Shown here: positions 32,749 to 45,300 of the stretch, piece by piece | How positions within the stretch are numbered: position 1 is the first letter of the stretch | Layout of the letters: every line of letters begins with the position of its first letter | Origin: Lycium barbarum | Taxonomy: Eukaryota > Streptophyta > Magnoliopsida > Solanales > Solanaceae | Reading direction: 5' to 3' | NCBI RefSeq assembly: GCF_019175385.1 | Contig: NC_083344.1 | Location: forward strand, 20,716,380 to 20,780,379 | DNA: 64,000 nt | Position numbers and translations under genes: made by a program | Notes under the pieces: model-generated | What the model was told of the DNA's origin: nothing | The model's database searches: none | The model's input: the letters and a program-made list of their open reading frames with translations, nothing else

Positions 32749-34935
32749 TGTTAGGCCTCTCGTTCTCATCATAGTAAAAACCTATGGTTTCATAGTCGAG
32801 TATGCCTTTGGAGTTGAGACCCGTGCCCGATTTTTGGAGATAGAAAATGTCTTACCCCATGTACAAAGGTACCAGCAGGTATCCCTGATAATTTGCAGGA
32901 TTAGAAGTTGAACGAATCGAATCGACGAGATCCGAGCTGAATCTGATAAATCTGCAGACACCAGTCATCGTCGACGGGTCATCGACATGGTCAACAGACG
33001 ATTGTTGTGTGGCATCGATAGGGTTTCGCAGCCTTAAAATCTGCAGGCAGTTCAACGAGCAAGTCGACGAAACGTAGACACATCGACGGGTCGTCGACCC
33101 GCTCGTCGAACCGTACCGCTGGGGACTTTTTAATTTCAAGTATAAATATGTGGTCCACGATCGTATTTCTCATTTTATCCCTTCCATATTAGAGAAAACC
33201 CTAGTATATTTTCTCCCAACATTTTTCCATCATATTAGTGTAGATTTGGTAAGATCCGAACCCCGTAAACCCGACCTTGTGAAGAAGAAGAAGGTTGTTT
33301 CTACGGTTTCTTCAAGGTTGTGAAGCTTAGGAAGTTGGAGTTGAAGTGATTCTTAGAATCTTAGACCCCTCAAGGCATGTAAATGATTTCTACTCTTGTA
33401 TTTAAGTTAATTATCAAGAGTTTTAGTGATTTTAAGTAAAGAGAGGGTACTTATGGAAGTGCTAAGTTGATGAAGGGTAAGATAGTGATTTGGGGTTATT
33501 TTAAGAGATGATTGGTAATGGATTTAAGTATATTTTGATATATGATAGTTGTCTTTGTTGTTGTGGTTGATGTTGGACCGAATGTGAAGTTGAAGAGTTG
33601 TAAGCTTACAAGGAAATTTTGTCTACAATTCGTTAAGCTATATATGTATCTAAAGATGGTTAGTAAGCCAAGTAAATAGTCTAATTAAGGCTTATGTTAT
33701 CTTAATTGTAGATTTACAAGTTCAAGAGGTAGAAGTTGGATGATTGGATATACTTCAAGGTATGTTAAGGCTACCCTTTCTTTCTTTTGGCATGATCCTA
33801 TGATATGAGCCAACAAGCGAGTAAGCAAGCTTCCATATTACTCTACTCTTAGAAGCATTAGGAGTACTTCAGTCTTTGATGTTCATGTACCCCATTTATG
33901 AGTGTTCCTTCTGTTCATGGGTCCAGTTCTATATATATAGTTTATTCATGAATTACATTCATTATATATCTATGTATATTGACCCATGACCAGAAGGCAT
34001 TATATACGCGAATATTAGATATATGTGGGGTATGAGAAGAGAGATAGGCGTTATACACGCATTACCACCTGATCAGCTAGTGCACCATGATGATGATATA
34101 AGGATTGGGCTGCACGTACCGCAGCAATGTATATGATGATGGCAGCAGAGAGGCCGATATGATATGATGGGATGCAATAGAGGCTTGACAGGCGTTATAT
34201 ACGCACATATACATATATACGTATGACCTACATTTATAGGCATGAGCATGCACATATATACGTATGACCTACATTGAAGTCAGTTACATAGATTTATGTA
34301 GATACATAAAGATACTAGTTCATACAAGTACATGAAGATAGTCATTTCTGCTTATGAGTTCAGATCTTATTTATGATTCTTATATATACATGTTTTTCTT
34401 ATGTCTTTCATACTCTGTACATTATCCGTACTGACTTCCCATTGCTTGGGGGCTGCATTCATGCCTGCAGGTTCAGGTAGACCGACAGGTGGTCCAGCTT
34501 AGTAGGATTTCTATCCAGCAGTGTTCAGTGCGCTCCATTGATCCGGAGTTGTAGTCTATTTTGGTATGCTAGCCTTTTGAGATGTACATGCTTATGGGTA
34601 CGACGGGGCCCTGTCCCATCCTTTCTACGGCTTTTATTCCAGTAGAGGTCTGTAGACAGTTGTATGTTTCAGTCAGACGATGTAGCCTTGTCGGCTTCTA
34701 TTCATTTGTGTACAGTATATGTAGCAGCCTAGCCGACATGCACTGTTCTTTCAGCATGTTTATGTATATACAGGTTGTACAGAGTTCATGATGTCACCTA
34801 TTTATAAGGCAACATGAAATCAGTTTAAGTCACTTGTGGGCCCTTAATGTTTAGTAAAATTCAAATATGAGTATAGGGGTGTTTGGTCACTAGAGCTGAG
34901 ACACTCATCATGACTCATCAGGTTAGGTCGTGATA
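32749..34935 (+). repeat. GY4 3' LTR
   Basis: 2187 bp, starting TGTTAGGCC and ending GGTCGTGATA (terminal CA mutated to TA), followed by target duplication GCCAT. TATA box TATAAATA at 33141-33148. The TCGAC palindrome cluster (about 32965-33110) and the CAGTAC-type repeat are conserved in order with the 5' LTR. Confidence 0.92.
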
Positions 34936-34940
34936 GCCAT

Positions 34941-36727
34941 CCTGATAGGTTGTGGCTTACCCTTGGTGAGACTTCGTGTAGTGAAACATATATTTAGACT
35001 ATATTTTTGGAGACAATATGTAAACCTTCGGGTATGAAGTTGGGTTGGATATTATCTTAAGTTGGGTCTTGTTCTGTGATTGGGGTTAGCCACCCCGTTG
35101 TGTTGCGACTTGATTATTCTATTGTGTTGGCTCGATGCCATGTGTTTTTAGTAGATAGTGGGAACGGTTGTCTATCTTGATTATGATATTTTAGTATCTT
35201 ATTGGTTGATGTTGATATGGGGATAGTGTTCTATATGGCTTATTGTGTAGCCTTTTTATGATATTACTTGTGTGCCCTGTGTGGTACTGTTTGGGATTGA
35301 ATTGGTTGTTGATATTGCATTGCATCGTATTCATACTCATTTCCATGGTACATTGATATTGCATGGTTATGATACTGATGATGATAAATGAGGGAGTGTA
35401 GCCTCCGATATCTTTGCCGGAGAGCGTGGGAGAGAGCTGAGAGTCCGTGATCCGAGGTCATTTACCGGAGTGGAATGAGTGTACGTTGCCTGACGTCTCT
35501 TGCCGGGAACGGATGAGATGAGTTTGATATTGTGAGGTGTCTATGTGCGGTATGTTGATAGTTAATAGTGAGATCTTGTCGTTGTCATGTTAATGCCTAC
35601 ATATGAGTTTCTTTCATACTTGCATTTTCATACTTGAAATCATACTTGCACATTCATCTTAAATTTATGCATATATATAAGTCACATTTGAGAAGGGTGA
35701 TTATGTGGCCTATGCTGTGGAAACTCATGTATATATATATGGCACATTTGACAGGGGGTACGATGTGGCCTATGTTATGGTAGTTCAGGTGTATATAAGG
35801 TACATTTGACAGGGGTGACGATGTAGCCTATGTGTGATAGCATATATGTAAGTAAGGCACATTTGACAGGGGGTGGCGATGTGGCCAATATTGTGATTAT
35901 GCTTGTGATCAGATGAGGCATTTCGGAGCGAGTGATATATGGACACCGTGGGTTCCCCATGGGTTGTGCTACCGGGATGTCGATACTTCCGTCTGGAGTA
36001 CATGTGTACACAACATTGCTTTGCATTGGCATTCTTACATCATTGCATTGCATTGCATCTTGGTTTACATTGTGATGATCAGGTCTTGTACTTGTGTTGA
36101 TTGATTTCGGATCGGATATTTATTGAGACTTGGCATACTAGGGTTTAGATGCTTCAACCTAGGTGATGACAGATACTTGTTTCTAGTTGTGTTTGACTTA
36201 TACTTATTGATTTATCTGCCTATCCCACATTATTGTCTGAATTATGTTAACTATACTTAGTCGGCCGATGATACTTACCAGTACTGTTGTTTTGCGCTGA
36301 CCTGCCCTTGCTGCATTCTTTGATGAATGCAGAGTTCTAGGTTGGGTCTGCCACCATCTCCCGTAGCTGATAGTCACCTTCAGTACAACTTCGGGTTTTC
36401 AGGGTGAGCACGAGACGTCCGCTGCCTTGAAGACTCCTCTTATTATGTCTTACTTTTCCCATTCTGAGACATAGACTGATTTATTTATTATTATAATCCA
36501 GACTTGTATATTTTTCATTAGATGCTCTTGTATGGATTAGATCAGACCCTGGGGTATTTCCTTATTCCGCACTATTTCTATTATAATATCGTAAAACTTA
36601 TGTGATTATTCTTTTCCGCTTAAATTGATTTATTTATTTATGTCTTTACTTTCGTTGGGTTGAGGGTTCGCTTACCGAGGTGGGAAGGGTAAGTGCCCGC
36701 ATGGCTTAGCCAAATTGGGTCGTGACA
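34941..36727 (+). repeat. GY3 left LTR, main part
   Basis: It continues the LTR interrupted by GY4 and ends AAATTGGGTCGTGACA. It matches 41514 onward in the right LTR. It carries four units of a roughly 58-bp tandem repeat (GGCACATTTGACAGGGG...GATGTGGCCTATG, 35682-35886) and an AGTACTG element near 36281. Confidence 0.9.
35682..35886. repeat. 58-bp tandem repeat in GY3 LTR
   Basis: Four degenerate units start at about 35682, 35741, 35799 and 35856, each with CACATTTGACAGGGG and GATGTGGCC. One unit survives in the right LTR at 42272-42306, just before the OG1 insertion. Confidence 0.85.
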
Positions 36728-36730
36728 AGT

Positions 36731-36742
36731 TCGTATCAGAGC
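36731..36742 (+). promoter_or_regulatory. GY3 primer-binding site (initiator tRNA-Met)
   Basis: TCGTATCAGAGC, three bases after the LTR end, has one mismatch to TGGTATCAGAGC. Two copies of the motif (AATTGGTATCTGA at 36887-36899, ATTGGTATCTGA at 36908-36919) lie in the leader. Confidence 0.82.
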
Positions 36743-36961
36743 CTTAGGTTACCTGATCTATAATACAACGGCGTGTCAAGTAGTGTCTCGTGGATCAATA
36801 CGATGAGCTCTATATTTATCTGCGAGAGGCTATAGGGCATTTAGGAAATCTCACTTTCGTTCATTCCTTTCGTGCTACTTTAGTATAATTGGTATCTGAA
36901 ATGATCGATTGGTATCTGACTCTTATCTCTCCTCTGATAAATGGTAAGGACTCGAGCTACT

Positions 36962-38280
36962 ATAGCCCGAGGTTAGGTGCTAGAGCCCGCAGCTGCGGCT
37001 GGCACCACAGGGCGAGCGACAGCCTGAGGACGCGGTAGAGCTATTGGCCGCAGGGTTGCCCCAGCAAGGGGCAGGGTTCCTACTGTCGGACAGTGGCGCG
37101 AGAGATCTCTATCTACCGAGCCTGAGGACCAGCAGTATTGAGATTAGGCCGTCGAAGAAGATGTGGCCCCGGCACTGACACTGCCAGAGATTACTTCTGA
37201 TCAGACTGTGTAGGATACTATGGCAAGAGTCTTACTTCATCTAGATGCCCAACAGGCCACTGGTGTTACTAATCCTGGCAGAGGTTCACAGACCAGAGTT
37301 AGGGCGCAGACCCCTGAGCAGAGACCTACTCGGGGTAGCACACCCCGCTACAGCTATGGCTCCCCGTATTGATGCGGTGCCAGCCTCGAGTGATGATCTT
37401 AGGCCCATAGAAGGCGCTGTTATGACGGTGTCTGACCAGGATCTTGTTGGGAGGTTTAGTAAGTTGGAGCCTCCGAGGTTTTCAGGTACTTCTTCTAAGG
37501 ACTCTTATGAGTTCATCTTGGATATGCATGAGTTGCTACACAGGATAGTGATCGTAGAGACTCATGGAGTTGACTATGTGTCCTACCAGTTTCGCGGCGA
37601 CGCGAAGACTTGGTGGAGGTATTTTGTGGCTTGCAGACCTGAGGGTTCTCCTCTCTTGACTTAGACTTAGTTCTACCAGGCCTTCCTTGAGAAGTGTATG
37701 CCCCGGTCTTTGAGAGAGGCACGTAGGGAGGAGTTTCTACATCTACAGTAGAGGGGTTTATTAGTACAGGCCTATGTGACTCGCTATTTGTATCTGGCCC
37801 GCTATTCCACTCCTTTGATCCCTATTGAGCCTGACAGGATTAGGCATTTTGTTAGTGGGCTAGTCGGTTCTTTTGAGATTCTTTGCCTTCAGATGGAGGC
37901 TATAGGGATTCCTTCCAGTCCATCGTGGAGCATGCTTCTTCAGTCGAGGTCGCTAGGGCCCGTGCATTTGGAGGAGGTAGTGAGAAGAGAAAGCATCAGA
38001 TTAGGAGTTATGGTGGTTCTAGTTCGAGGGGTGCCGGTCAGTCTTCTAGGCCGTATCTGCCATATTCTGGCCGCCCTATGCACTCAGCCTTGCAGGCTTA
38101 TTCTAGTGGTCCATCTAGACAATGGTTCTCTAAGAGCTCGTTATCTCGATCGGTTGATAGGAGTGCTACAGCTGGGTCTTCGGTTTCAGTCCATCAGACT
38201 CCAGCTTCTAGAGGTTGCTTTTTGTGCGGAGCGATTGGTCATTTTGCTCGATATTGTCCACAACCCAAGAAGGGTCATTA
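36962..38280 (+). pseudogene. GY3 gag, broken, zinc knuckle intact
   Basis: It matches GY1 gag. The presumed start ATG is ATA at 36962. MARVLLHLDAQQATGV is open near 37220, and the Gag core FILDMHELLHRIVIVETHGV, then DAKTWWRYFVACRPEG, is open at 37245-37664. After a frameshift, LVQAYVTRYLYLARYST and IRHFVSGLVGSFEI follow. The 37883-38281 frame ends in a perfect CX2CX4HX4C knuckle, CFLCGAIGHFARYC (38216-38257), ahead of a TAG. Stops and frameshifts prevent a full Gag product. Confidence 0.88.
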
Positions 38281-38640
38281 GTTCCAGAGGACTCCAGCAT
38301 CTTCAGGTAGCCGAGGTGGTGTTCTTTCGCAAGGTGGATCTCAACTGGACGTGGTGGGGCCCAGTGTTATGCATTCCCAGGTAGACTCGAGACAGAGGCC
38401 TCAGATGTTGTTATTTCTGGTACCGTTTCAGTTCGACGTAAAGTAACATATGTGTTATTTGATCCTAGATTCACTTATTCGTATATGTTTGCATAGCATG
38501 TTGTGTGACTGGGATTGCCTTGTGATAGCATAGTTTTACCTGTTCATGTGTCTACTCCAGTCGGAGATTCTGTCATGGTTGATCGAATTTATCGGTCGCG
38601 TTTGGTTACTTTTATGGGTTATGACACTTGGGATTGTGCG
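38281..38640 (+). pseudogene. GY3 protease remnant, cut short
   Basis: One frame reads TYVLFDPRFTYSYMFA, then STPVGDSVMVDRIYRSRLVT and FMGYDTWD. This is the protease active-site region and the part following it, with DPR as in GY1. Homology to protease ends near 38636 and no RT follows, so a large deletion of pol starts here. Confidence 0.75.
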
Positions 38641-40000
38641 ATACACGGAATTTAGAGAGTTTTCAGTTAGAGTTGAGTGAGTTAAGGGAAGCTATTATGA
38701 ATAGATTTTGTGGCCTACTATTATCGTCCCTGAGTGTGTTGGTTGCGTAGCTTAGAGAGTGAAGTCTACGAAAATGGACTAGTGATATATGGAAAATTAC
38801 GTGACATTCATGATTGTCAGTTAGTGATAAGAATAGCTCAATGAACCGACATGTTAGGGTTTATAATAAGTAGCTTGGTAGTACACCGTTGGATGAGTTC
38901 GTAACATTCTACAATAGACGAGTTAGCATGCTTTAACAGGAAGATTGTGGAATCCCTACCATGTGAGGACTAGAGTTATATCTTTGAGATGCGACTATAT
39001 TTATGGTGGTGCATTATGTTACAAGTAATCTTGGCTGGTCAGTATGAGTAAGCGCTTTTGGTTGTTAGAGGCCTGTCGAGTCGAGGGTGACAAACATGAT
39101 TTGTTATGCGTGGTATGATTGTGATTGGTTTCGAAAATCGGAGGCAGTTCTGAGGACTATTAGTGATATTTGAGAGTTGTGCATTCATTCAGGGTCAGCC
39201 TTGTACGAGCTAAGCTTAAGGGACTATGAATATATTCCAGGAAGATATTTAATGGTTCGATGCGTTTCGGTTCAGATTTGAGGTATGGCAGATTTATCGA
39301 GCTTTGTCAGGGTTTCCTAGGGGATTTGTTGATATTCTCTAAGACCAATTACTTGGACAGAATAATGGTATACAATGAGCTTAGTACGGATTTGCGGAGT
39401 CACTGTTGTGCGATAGGCCTTTATAGTGATCAGTTGGGTTTCGACGGATTTGGCTCGGTGAGGTATTCTGTGGTATGGTTCTTGTATTGTGGCTTGAAGG
39501 TTTAAAAAGACTTGGAGTTAGCCAAATCAGTTGTAGGTAAGATCGGTTTTGATGGAATTGCATAGGGTCTTAGGTGGATCAGGGATTCCTTCTGGTGAGA
39601 GTAAGTAATGGTTTTGAGTATGTGTTCATATGTCTCTAAGGAGTCGCGGTATGAGAAATGATTCTAGTAAGTGCAAGGGAAAGGTTAGCGGAATCAAAGT
39701 ATTTCATTGGTTAGGAATGGTCTATGGTTGTGACCATGTTTTAGAGGATTGCATTGGTTGGGAAAGTTTTTGTAGGGCCTACTAGTCGCGTTCCGCGCTG
39801 CGATTTTATCGAATCAGAGAATTAGAGTAAAGTGATTCGTTTATTTAAGGATCAGGTGCGAGGCAAAGACGAATATGGGGATATGATAATTGGAGTTTGA
39901 GCTAAGTTTAGAGAGTTGTGACTGGTAAGTGAGCTGAGGTGCTTTGGCCTGTTTGAGATTACTTGTTATTGGACCCTTGTTCTATGAGTTAGTTTCTCAC
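38640..40000 (+). other. GY3 internal region without recognisable genes
   Basis: About 1.4 kb with only short frames (for example 39260-39505). It is collinear with part of the GY2 internal region in reverse orientation, so it is a shared family feature rather than private junk. I recognise no domain. It may be heavily decayed pol. Confidence 0.65.
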
Positions 40001-40150
40001 CAGATCAGTCGAATGTTCATCCGATCTTCCAGGTTTCGGTGTTGGAGGAGTACCGTTCTGGTGGTTCTGTATCATTCGTTAAGATTCAGTCTTGTTCGAT
40101 GAGAATCTTTCCTGTAAGGAGGAGTCTGACATGCGTGACCGATATCTTCA
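40001..40150 (+). pseudogene. GY3 pol tail lacking the chromodomain core
   Basis: Around 40012-40060 the frame reads NVHPIFQVSVLEEY, the integrase C-terminal HPVFHVSML motif. Further on, GATTCAGTCTTGTTCGATGA and GGAGTCTGACATGCGTGACC correspond to WDSMLLDK and EESDMSSRY in GY1. The chromodomain core between EEE and SDM is missing, with the joint near 40122, the same as in GY2. Confidence 0.7.
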
Positions 40151-40216
40151 GTTATTGCTGATTCGAGCATCTTTCCTGTCCTCTCTTCTTTGTCGCTCGA
40201 GGACGAGCGATTGTTC

Positions 40217-40229
40217 AATTGGTATCTGA
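40217..40229 (+). promoter_or_regulatory. 13-bp motif in place of polypurine tract (GY3)
   Basis: AATTGGTATCTGA directly abuts the 3' LTR (TGTAACG at 40230). GY1 has the same motif at 7739-7751 (minus) and GY2 a decayed one at about 18068-18080. It is not purine-rich, and it resembles the primer site core GGTATCAGA. Confidence 0.7.
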
Positions 40230-42328
40230 TGTAACGACCCATTTGGTCATTATAGCATTTAAGACGCTTTTTACCCCTTCCCGAGCTTGGTTAGCTCATT
40301 TTTGACCTGAGGGGACCGTTGACACGCTTCCTGAGATGTTTAGATTTGATTCGAGCGACTTTTTGTGAAATTTGGGCTTAAAGTAAAAAAAAGTTGACTC
40401 AAAGTTGACTTTTGGGCAAACAAACCTTTTTCAGAAATCCGTCAATTCTGAGAGGTCTGGATGGTCATTTAGAACTTATGTGCATATCTGGTTCGGTTCC
40501 CAATGCACGGGGATGCATTTTTTGACTTGGGTTGGGAAGTTGGAATTGAGGTATCGGGAGTTAACTCGATCAACGAGACCTTCGTTGGGAATTCTAAGGC
40601 TACGAGCGCTTTCATAGCGCATTTTTATGTGTGTCTGTGTATGCGGTATGTGAGCAGATGACCTCCGGAATTAGTTGGAAATTCGGGTTGAAGTGTGAAA
40701 CTTGGTTTAGTTTCTGGTGTCCGCTTTGGCGGCAGCGGTACCGCTGGAGCTATCACCCTGCCGCTGGAGCGGTCCTGGCCATTTGGGCTTGATCGCTGTA
40801 GCGGTCATGGCACCGCTAGAGAAGCCTTGGCGTCATGGAAGCGGGTTACGGGCAGTGAGTTCATTTAATGAAGTGTTAAAAGCGCTTAGTCTATCATTTA
40901 ATACAATTCCAAAATTTGAGCTCTTGGGAACTATTCTTGGGGATTATTGGTGAAGATTCTTGGTGGTAAGTTCTCCTAACCCTCTTGCTATTTCATTAAT
41001 CCTAATCATCTTAGAGTTCATCTTTCCTTGTTAGTTCCTTAGTAATGGACGATTAAAAGTTGGTTTTGAGGGATTTTCTATCTAGGCTTATTAATGATAA
41101 AATTAATTGGGTTTATGCTAGATTATGATGTATCTAAGGTTGTTAATCATATATCTTCCATTATTAGTGTTGGATTCTTTAATCTAAGAGTTAGGGTTTA
41201 TACCTAAAATTGGGGGTTTTACTTGAAATTCGAAATTAGGTGAATCCTTGAGTTAATTTAGCATATAGTTGTTCGATTTTGATCACCTAGTGCTTAATTT
41301 GATATTCTACTCCCGAATTTTTCATTTTTCCCTTGTGGGCCCCGTTTCCCCAAATTCTAGGGTTGGTTTGACCTAATTTGAATGATAGCAATATGGGTAT
41401 CGATCTTCATGATTTCTAATCTAGGTTTCGAATATGCCCAGACTTCTTTGATCTTGAGGCTCATCGGAAGGGCAAGGCTATAGAGTGATTGTTGGTGTTT
41501 GTTGTTCGGCCATCCAGGTAGGTTATGGCTTACCCTTAGTGAGACTTCATGTAGCGAAGCATATATTTAGACGATATTGTCGGAGACAGTATGTAAACCT
41601 TCGGGTATGAATTTGGGTTAGATATTATCTTAGGTTGGGCCCTATTCTGTGATTGGGGTTAGCCACCCCGTTGTTTTGCCACTTGATTGTTCTATTGTGT
41701 TGGCTCGATGCCACGGGTTGTTAGTAGATATTAGGAACTGTTGTCCATCTTGATTGTGATATTGTAGTATCTTATTGGTTGATGTTGATATGAGGATAGT
41801 GTTCTATATGGCTTATACTGTAGCCTTTTTATGATATTACTTGTGTGCCCTGTATGGTACTGTTTGGGATTGAATTCGTTGTTGATATTGAATTGCATCG
41901 TATTCATACTCATTTCCATGATACATTGATATTGCATGGTTATGGTACTGATGATGATAAATGAGGGAGTATAGCCTCCGAGGTCTTTGCCGGAGAGCGT
42001 GGGAGAGAGCTGAGAGTCCATGATCCAAGGTCATTCACCGGAGCGGAATGAGTGTATGTTGCCTGAGGTCTCTTGCCGGGAACAGATGAGATGAGTTTGA
42101 TATTGTGAGGTGTCCATGTGCAGCACGTTGATAGTTGATATTGAGATCTTCTCGTTGTCATCTTCATGCCTACATATGAGTTTCTTTCATACTTGCGTTT
42201 CCATACTTGAAATCATGCTTGCACATTCATCTTGCATTTATGCATATATATATATATATATATATATATAAGGCACATTTGACAGGGGTGACGATGTGGC
42301 CTATGTTGTGCAACTCATGTATACATAT
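40230..42328 (+). repeat. GY3 right LTR, interrupted by OG1
   Basis: It starts TGTAACGACCC and aligns with the GY1 LTRs read in opposite orientation. A perfect 12-bp palindrome AGCGGTACCGCT (40734-40745) sits among further CCGCTGGAGCGG-type inverted repeats (40720-40840). A TA microsatellite lies at 42245-42270. It stops at 42328 where OG1 enters; the rest of the LTR must lie beyond the window. Confidence 0.88.
42245..42270. repeat. (TA)n microsatellite
   Basis: About 13 TA units in the GY3 right LTR. The left LTR has only short TA runs at the comparable place (around 35672-35742), so it has expanded since insertion. Confidence 0.9.
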
Positions 42329-45300
42329 TGTTATGGTTCGCTTTTACGCGGTAAGGCATAAAAGTTACTACGAGGTTGTTGGTGCTCTAATTGGATTTTA
42401 GTGTTTTTAGAGTCGCCACCTAATTTATTAAAGGAAAATTAGGAAAAATCGGGTAAATGATTTTTCAAGCAAGAGAAAAATCTTTTGGTACCAAAGTTCG
42501 AGTTAAGGGTTCTGGTGATCCCCTAGGGAAGGTTTTACGCACTCTAGTATTAATGATCCATAGAATACAGTTGACCTACGAGCTTCAATGTGTGACTAAT
42601 GTACTTATTTGTTTATAGGTATTTTAATTTTCCGCAAAACATGTCATTTATGTTCATATTATAACTTCAAGGAAACAATTTAGCAAAAAATCCCCTTTAT
42701 AAAAGGGGTTTTTGGGTTTTAAAAATCCACATAAGTGTTCAACTCACTTTATTGCCGGACTAGGACACACTCGGGATTTCTCCCGAGTAGAGTCGCTACT
42801 ATTCTAGTCCTAATAAGATGAGTTTAGTTCTTACGGGTTTTTATTTTTTATAAGAAAATCTATGGAGTATTCTCCCATATTTATAAATATATAGATATGT
42901 GCAAAAAAATAAAAATCTTATTAAGTCCAAATTTTATCCTTTTGAACCCCATAAGGTCCAACCGTATTCCAAACCCCAAAGTCCATCATACCTCAATTTT
43001 GGTCCAAGTGTGTTTCCCCTTATTTTCAGTTCATTTGTTTTTGGGCTTCCAGGCCCAAATCAATCACCATTTCATCATATTTCTGCAAAGTTTAGAACCC
43101 ATTTCCAGCCTCAATAATATGCGAGTCTCTAATTTCTTCGCAAATAAAGTCCAGATTAAAACGACTCTTTTGAGTTTTGCAAAAGGATTTATTACAGCCC
43201 CATTTAAATCTCAAGAGAATATCATGGTTTGCCTTTTTCAAATCATGGAAGATAGCCCAAAATTTATTACTTAGCCCTTTTTTTTAAGAATCATTAGACA
43301 TTTCTCCCCTTTTTACTCAACCAAAATCCCATTTTTTCCACTTTTTAACACTAGTCGTGTCATCAAACCAATTTAAAAAAACATTTAGAATCAAAGCTAA
43401 GTTTTGACTGGTCACGCAAAAACTGATTACTATCCCAGTTTTGGAAAAAAAAAATTAGCGACCTTCTAAAATACTAAACGTTGATCTCCTAAATTCTACA
43501 CATGCATAGGGGTTTCAATAGATTTTTTTCATGAGTGTGTACATACATATATGATATACAACTGAAATTAAAAGAGAGAAAACTAAGCTGGTGGGCCTAC
43601 CAAACCACCAGCCTCCATTTTTACCTGGGCCTTCATCATATTTGCAACCCTTTCCACTTTTCCCACGGACTCGATCAAGAAAGGGTATTGGGCCCTTAGC
43701 CCAAGAGGTTGATGCAATAGAAATCGCCCAAAACAATGATATTTCAGGCAAGCAAAAAGGAAGGGAGATATGGATTAGGACATGTTAGACTGTGGCTTGA
43801 CAGAAAAAAAATTGATATAATAAATGCATATAAGGCATGTAACTCTAAAATATACATCATGCAATGAAATAGAAATTCAACTAGACATATGTGCCCATAT
43901 AGACTGAAAACAGCAAAGAGATAGACCCAGAATGGCAAATAACTACAACCTTCAAATTCTAAAGCCCATTAAACAGTACAGAAATAGGCCCAAAATCAAA
44001 AAGTCCATATGATCATTTTTTTTGGCAAAAAATAGACAATACCACACAAACAATTATACACAACCATCAGCCAATATACCATGCATACACACACCCATGG
44101 AGATACTAAAATATCCCAATTAGGAAAGCTTTCGCCCTCTTGTTCCGGATGCCACACAAGATCCAAGGGGTTTCCAGGAACCCTAGGCATGGTAGACATC
44201 AGGGAAGGATTAAGCTTAATCCTCAAGTGCTATTTTGCCTCTCTATTTATGTGTTAAACTCATCGTATATAAGAGACAGAGTGTTCAAATATTTTTGTAT
44301 ACAAAGCTTACAAACGAAAACTAGCTATACTTATCCACCAACATAGTATACAATCATATAATTAATAAGGCTAACATGACATAAAGGTCTGGCCCAAACA
44401 CAGGTGGCCCAACTGAACCAAACTTTCAAAGAGATGAAAAGAAAAATGAAGGCCCAAATTCCAGTCATAAAAGAGAGTATCATAGGTAAGCAAATGGAAG
44501 CCCAGTATGTTAAGACCAGCAAAAGACCAAGCCCAACTGAGTATTGATTGAAGCAAGAGAAAAACTCCTAATTCATATAGGTGATATTCCAGACTTATGC
44601 CAAATATATAGATCCTGGTATACCAGAGGCATACCAACTGTGTATACCTGGTATACTGGCATACCCTAGCTCAAAGCACAAGTATAAATGGCACATAGCA
44701 GCATATACCCAACATCCCACAGAAAAAAGGAGAAAGCCCATATTTCCAACTTGTAGTTACTGTTTAGGCAGACAAGACTTCCTTAATAGGGCACAATTTT
44801 TACCTCCCTAGAATATAACATAAAGTCATCAAGGGACATTCTTTACGCTTCACCATAAATCAAATATTGATCTTCAAAATAGGCTTCACTTACACTTACT
44901 TTAAACATAACAACAAACCAGAAAGAAAAGTATGATTAAATGATTTTCCTGAGATTCATGTATAGGACTTGTTTACCTTAATAGGTTTTAAATAGATAGA
45001 CTAGTGACCAAATAATACCACATGAGACTCATGAGCAGTTCATACACTTAGACTTGTTCAAAAATGGAACCAACTTATTTTATGGGCTCAAATAATTAGG
45101 CAGTTCATGAGGACAGATTTAGAGCTTTCAAAGAGCCATATTTTTCTTATCTTTAAAATCACACAAAGATATAAACAGGCAAGAGGATAAAGATAGGGAG
45201 AAGTTCATATTTCTAACAGTGCTTCACAAAGACTCCAGTTTAGCAAGAATACATGAAGACTGGACAACACACAAAACTGAAGCAAGTAGTTGTAACATAA

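Larger units (their letters stand above)
22788..34935 (+). mobile_element. GY4: complete Ty3/gypsy Tekay/Del-type retrotransposon (decayed), with nested SL2
   Basis: A 12.1-kb element, about 9.5 kb without SL2. LTRs are 22788-24954 and 32749-34935, with perfect target duplications GCCAT (22783-22787 and 34936-34940) inside the left LTR of GY3. Primer site, gag, protease, RT, RNase H, integrase, chromodomain and a polypurine tract are all present in order, but stops and one frameshift break the genes. By eye the first 200 or so LTR bases differ at about 15-20 positions, so it is not a recent insertion. Confidence 0.94.
22618..42328 (+). mobile_element. GY3: gag-bearing, pol-deleted member of the GY1 family, with nested GY4
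   Basis: Plus orientation. The left LTR is partial (22618-22787 and 34941-36727, interrupted by GY4, and missing about 1.1 kb at its start compared with the right LTR). The internal region is 36728-40229 and the right LTR starts at 40230, running to 42328 where OG1 is inserted. It keeps a decayed gag with a perfect zinc knuckle and a protease stub, then about 1.6 kb without recognisable genes. RT, RNase H and most of integrase are gone. It resembles TR-GAG elements: gag plus LTRs, pol supplied in trans. Confidence 0.85.

Noticed and set aside
42897..43274. 125-codon frame in the OG1 LTR
   Set aside because: No domain and no overlap with any expected element gene; chance frame in LTR DNA.
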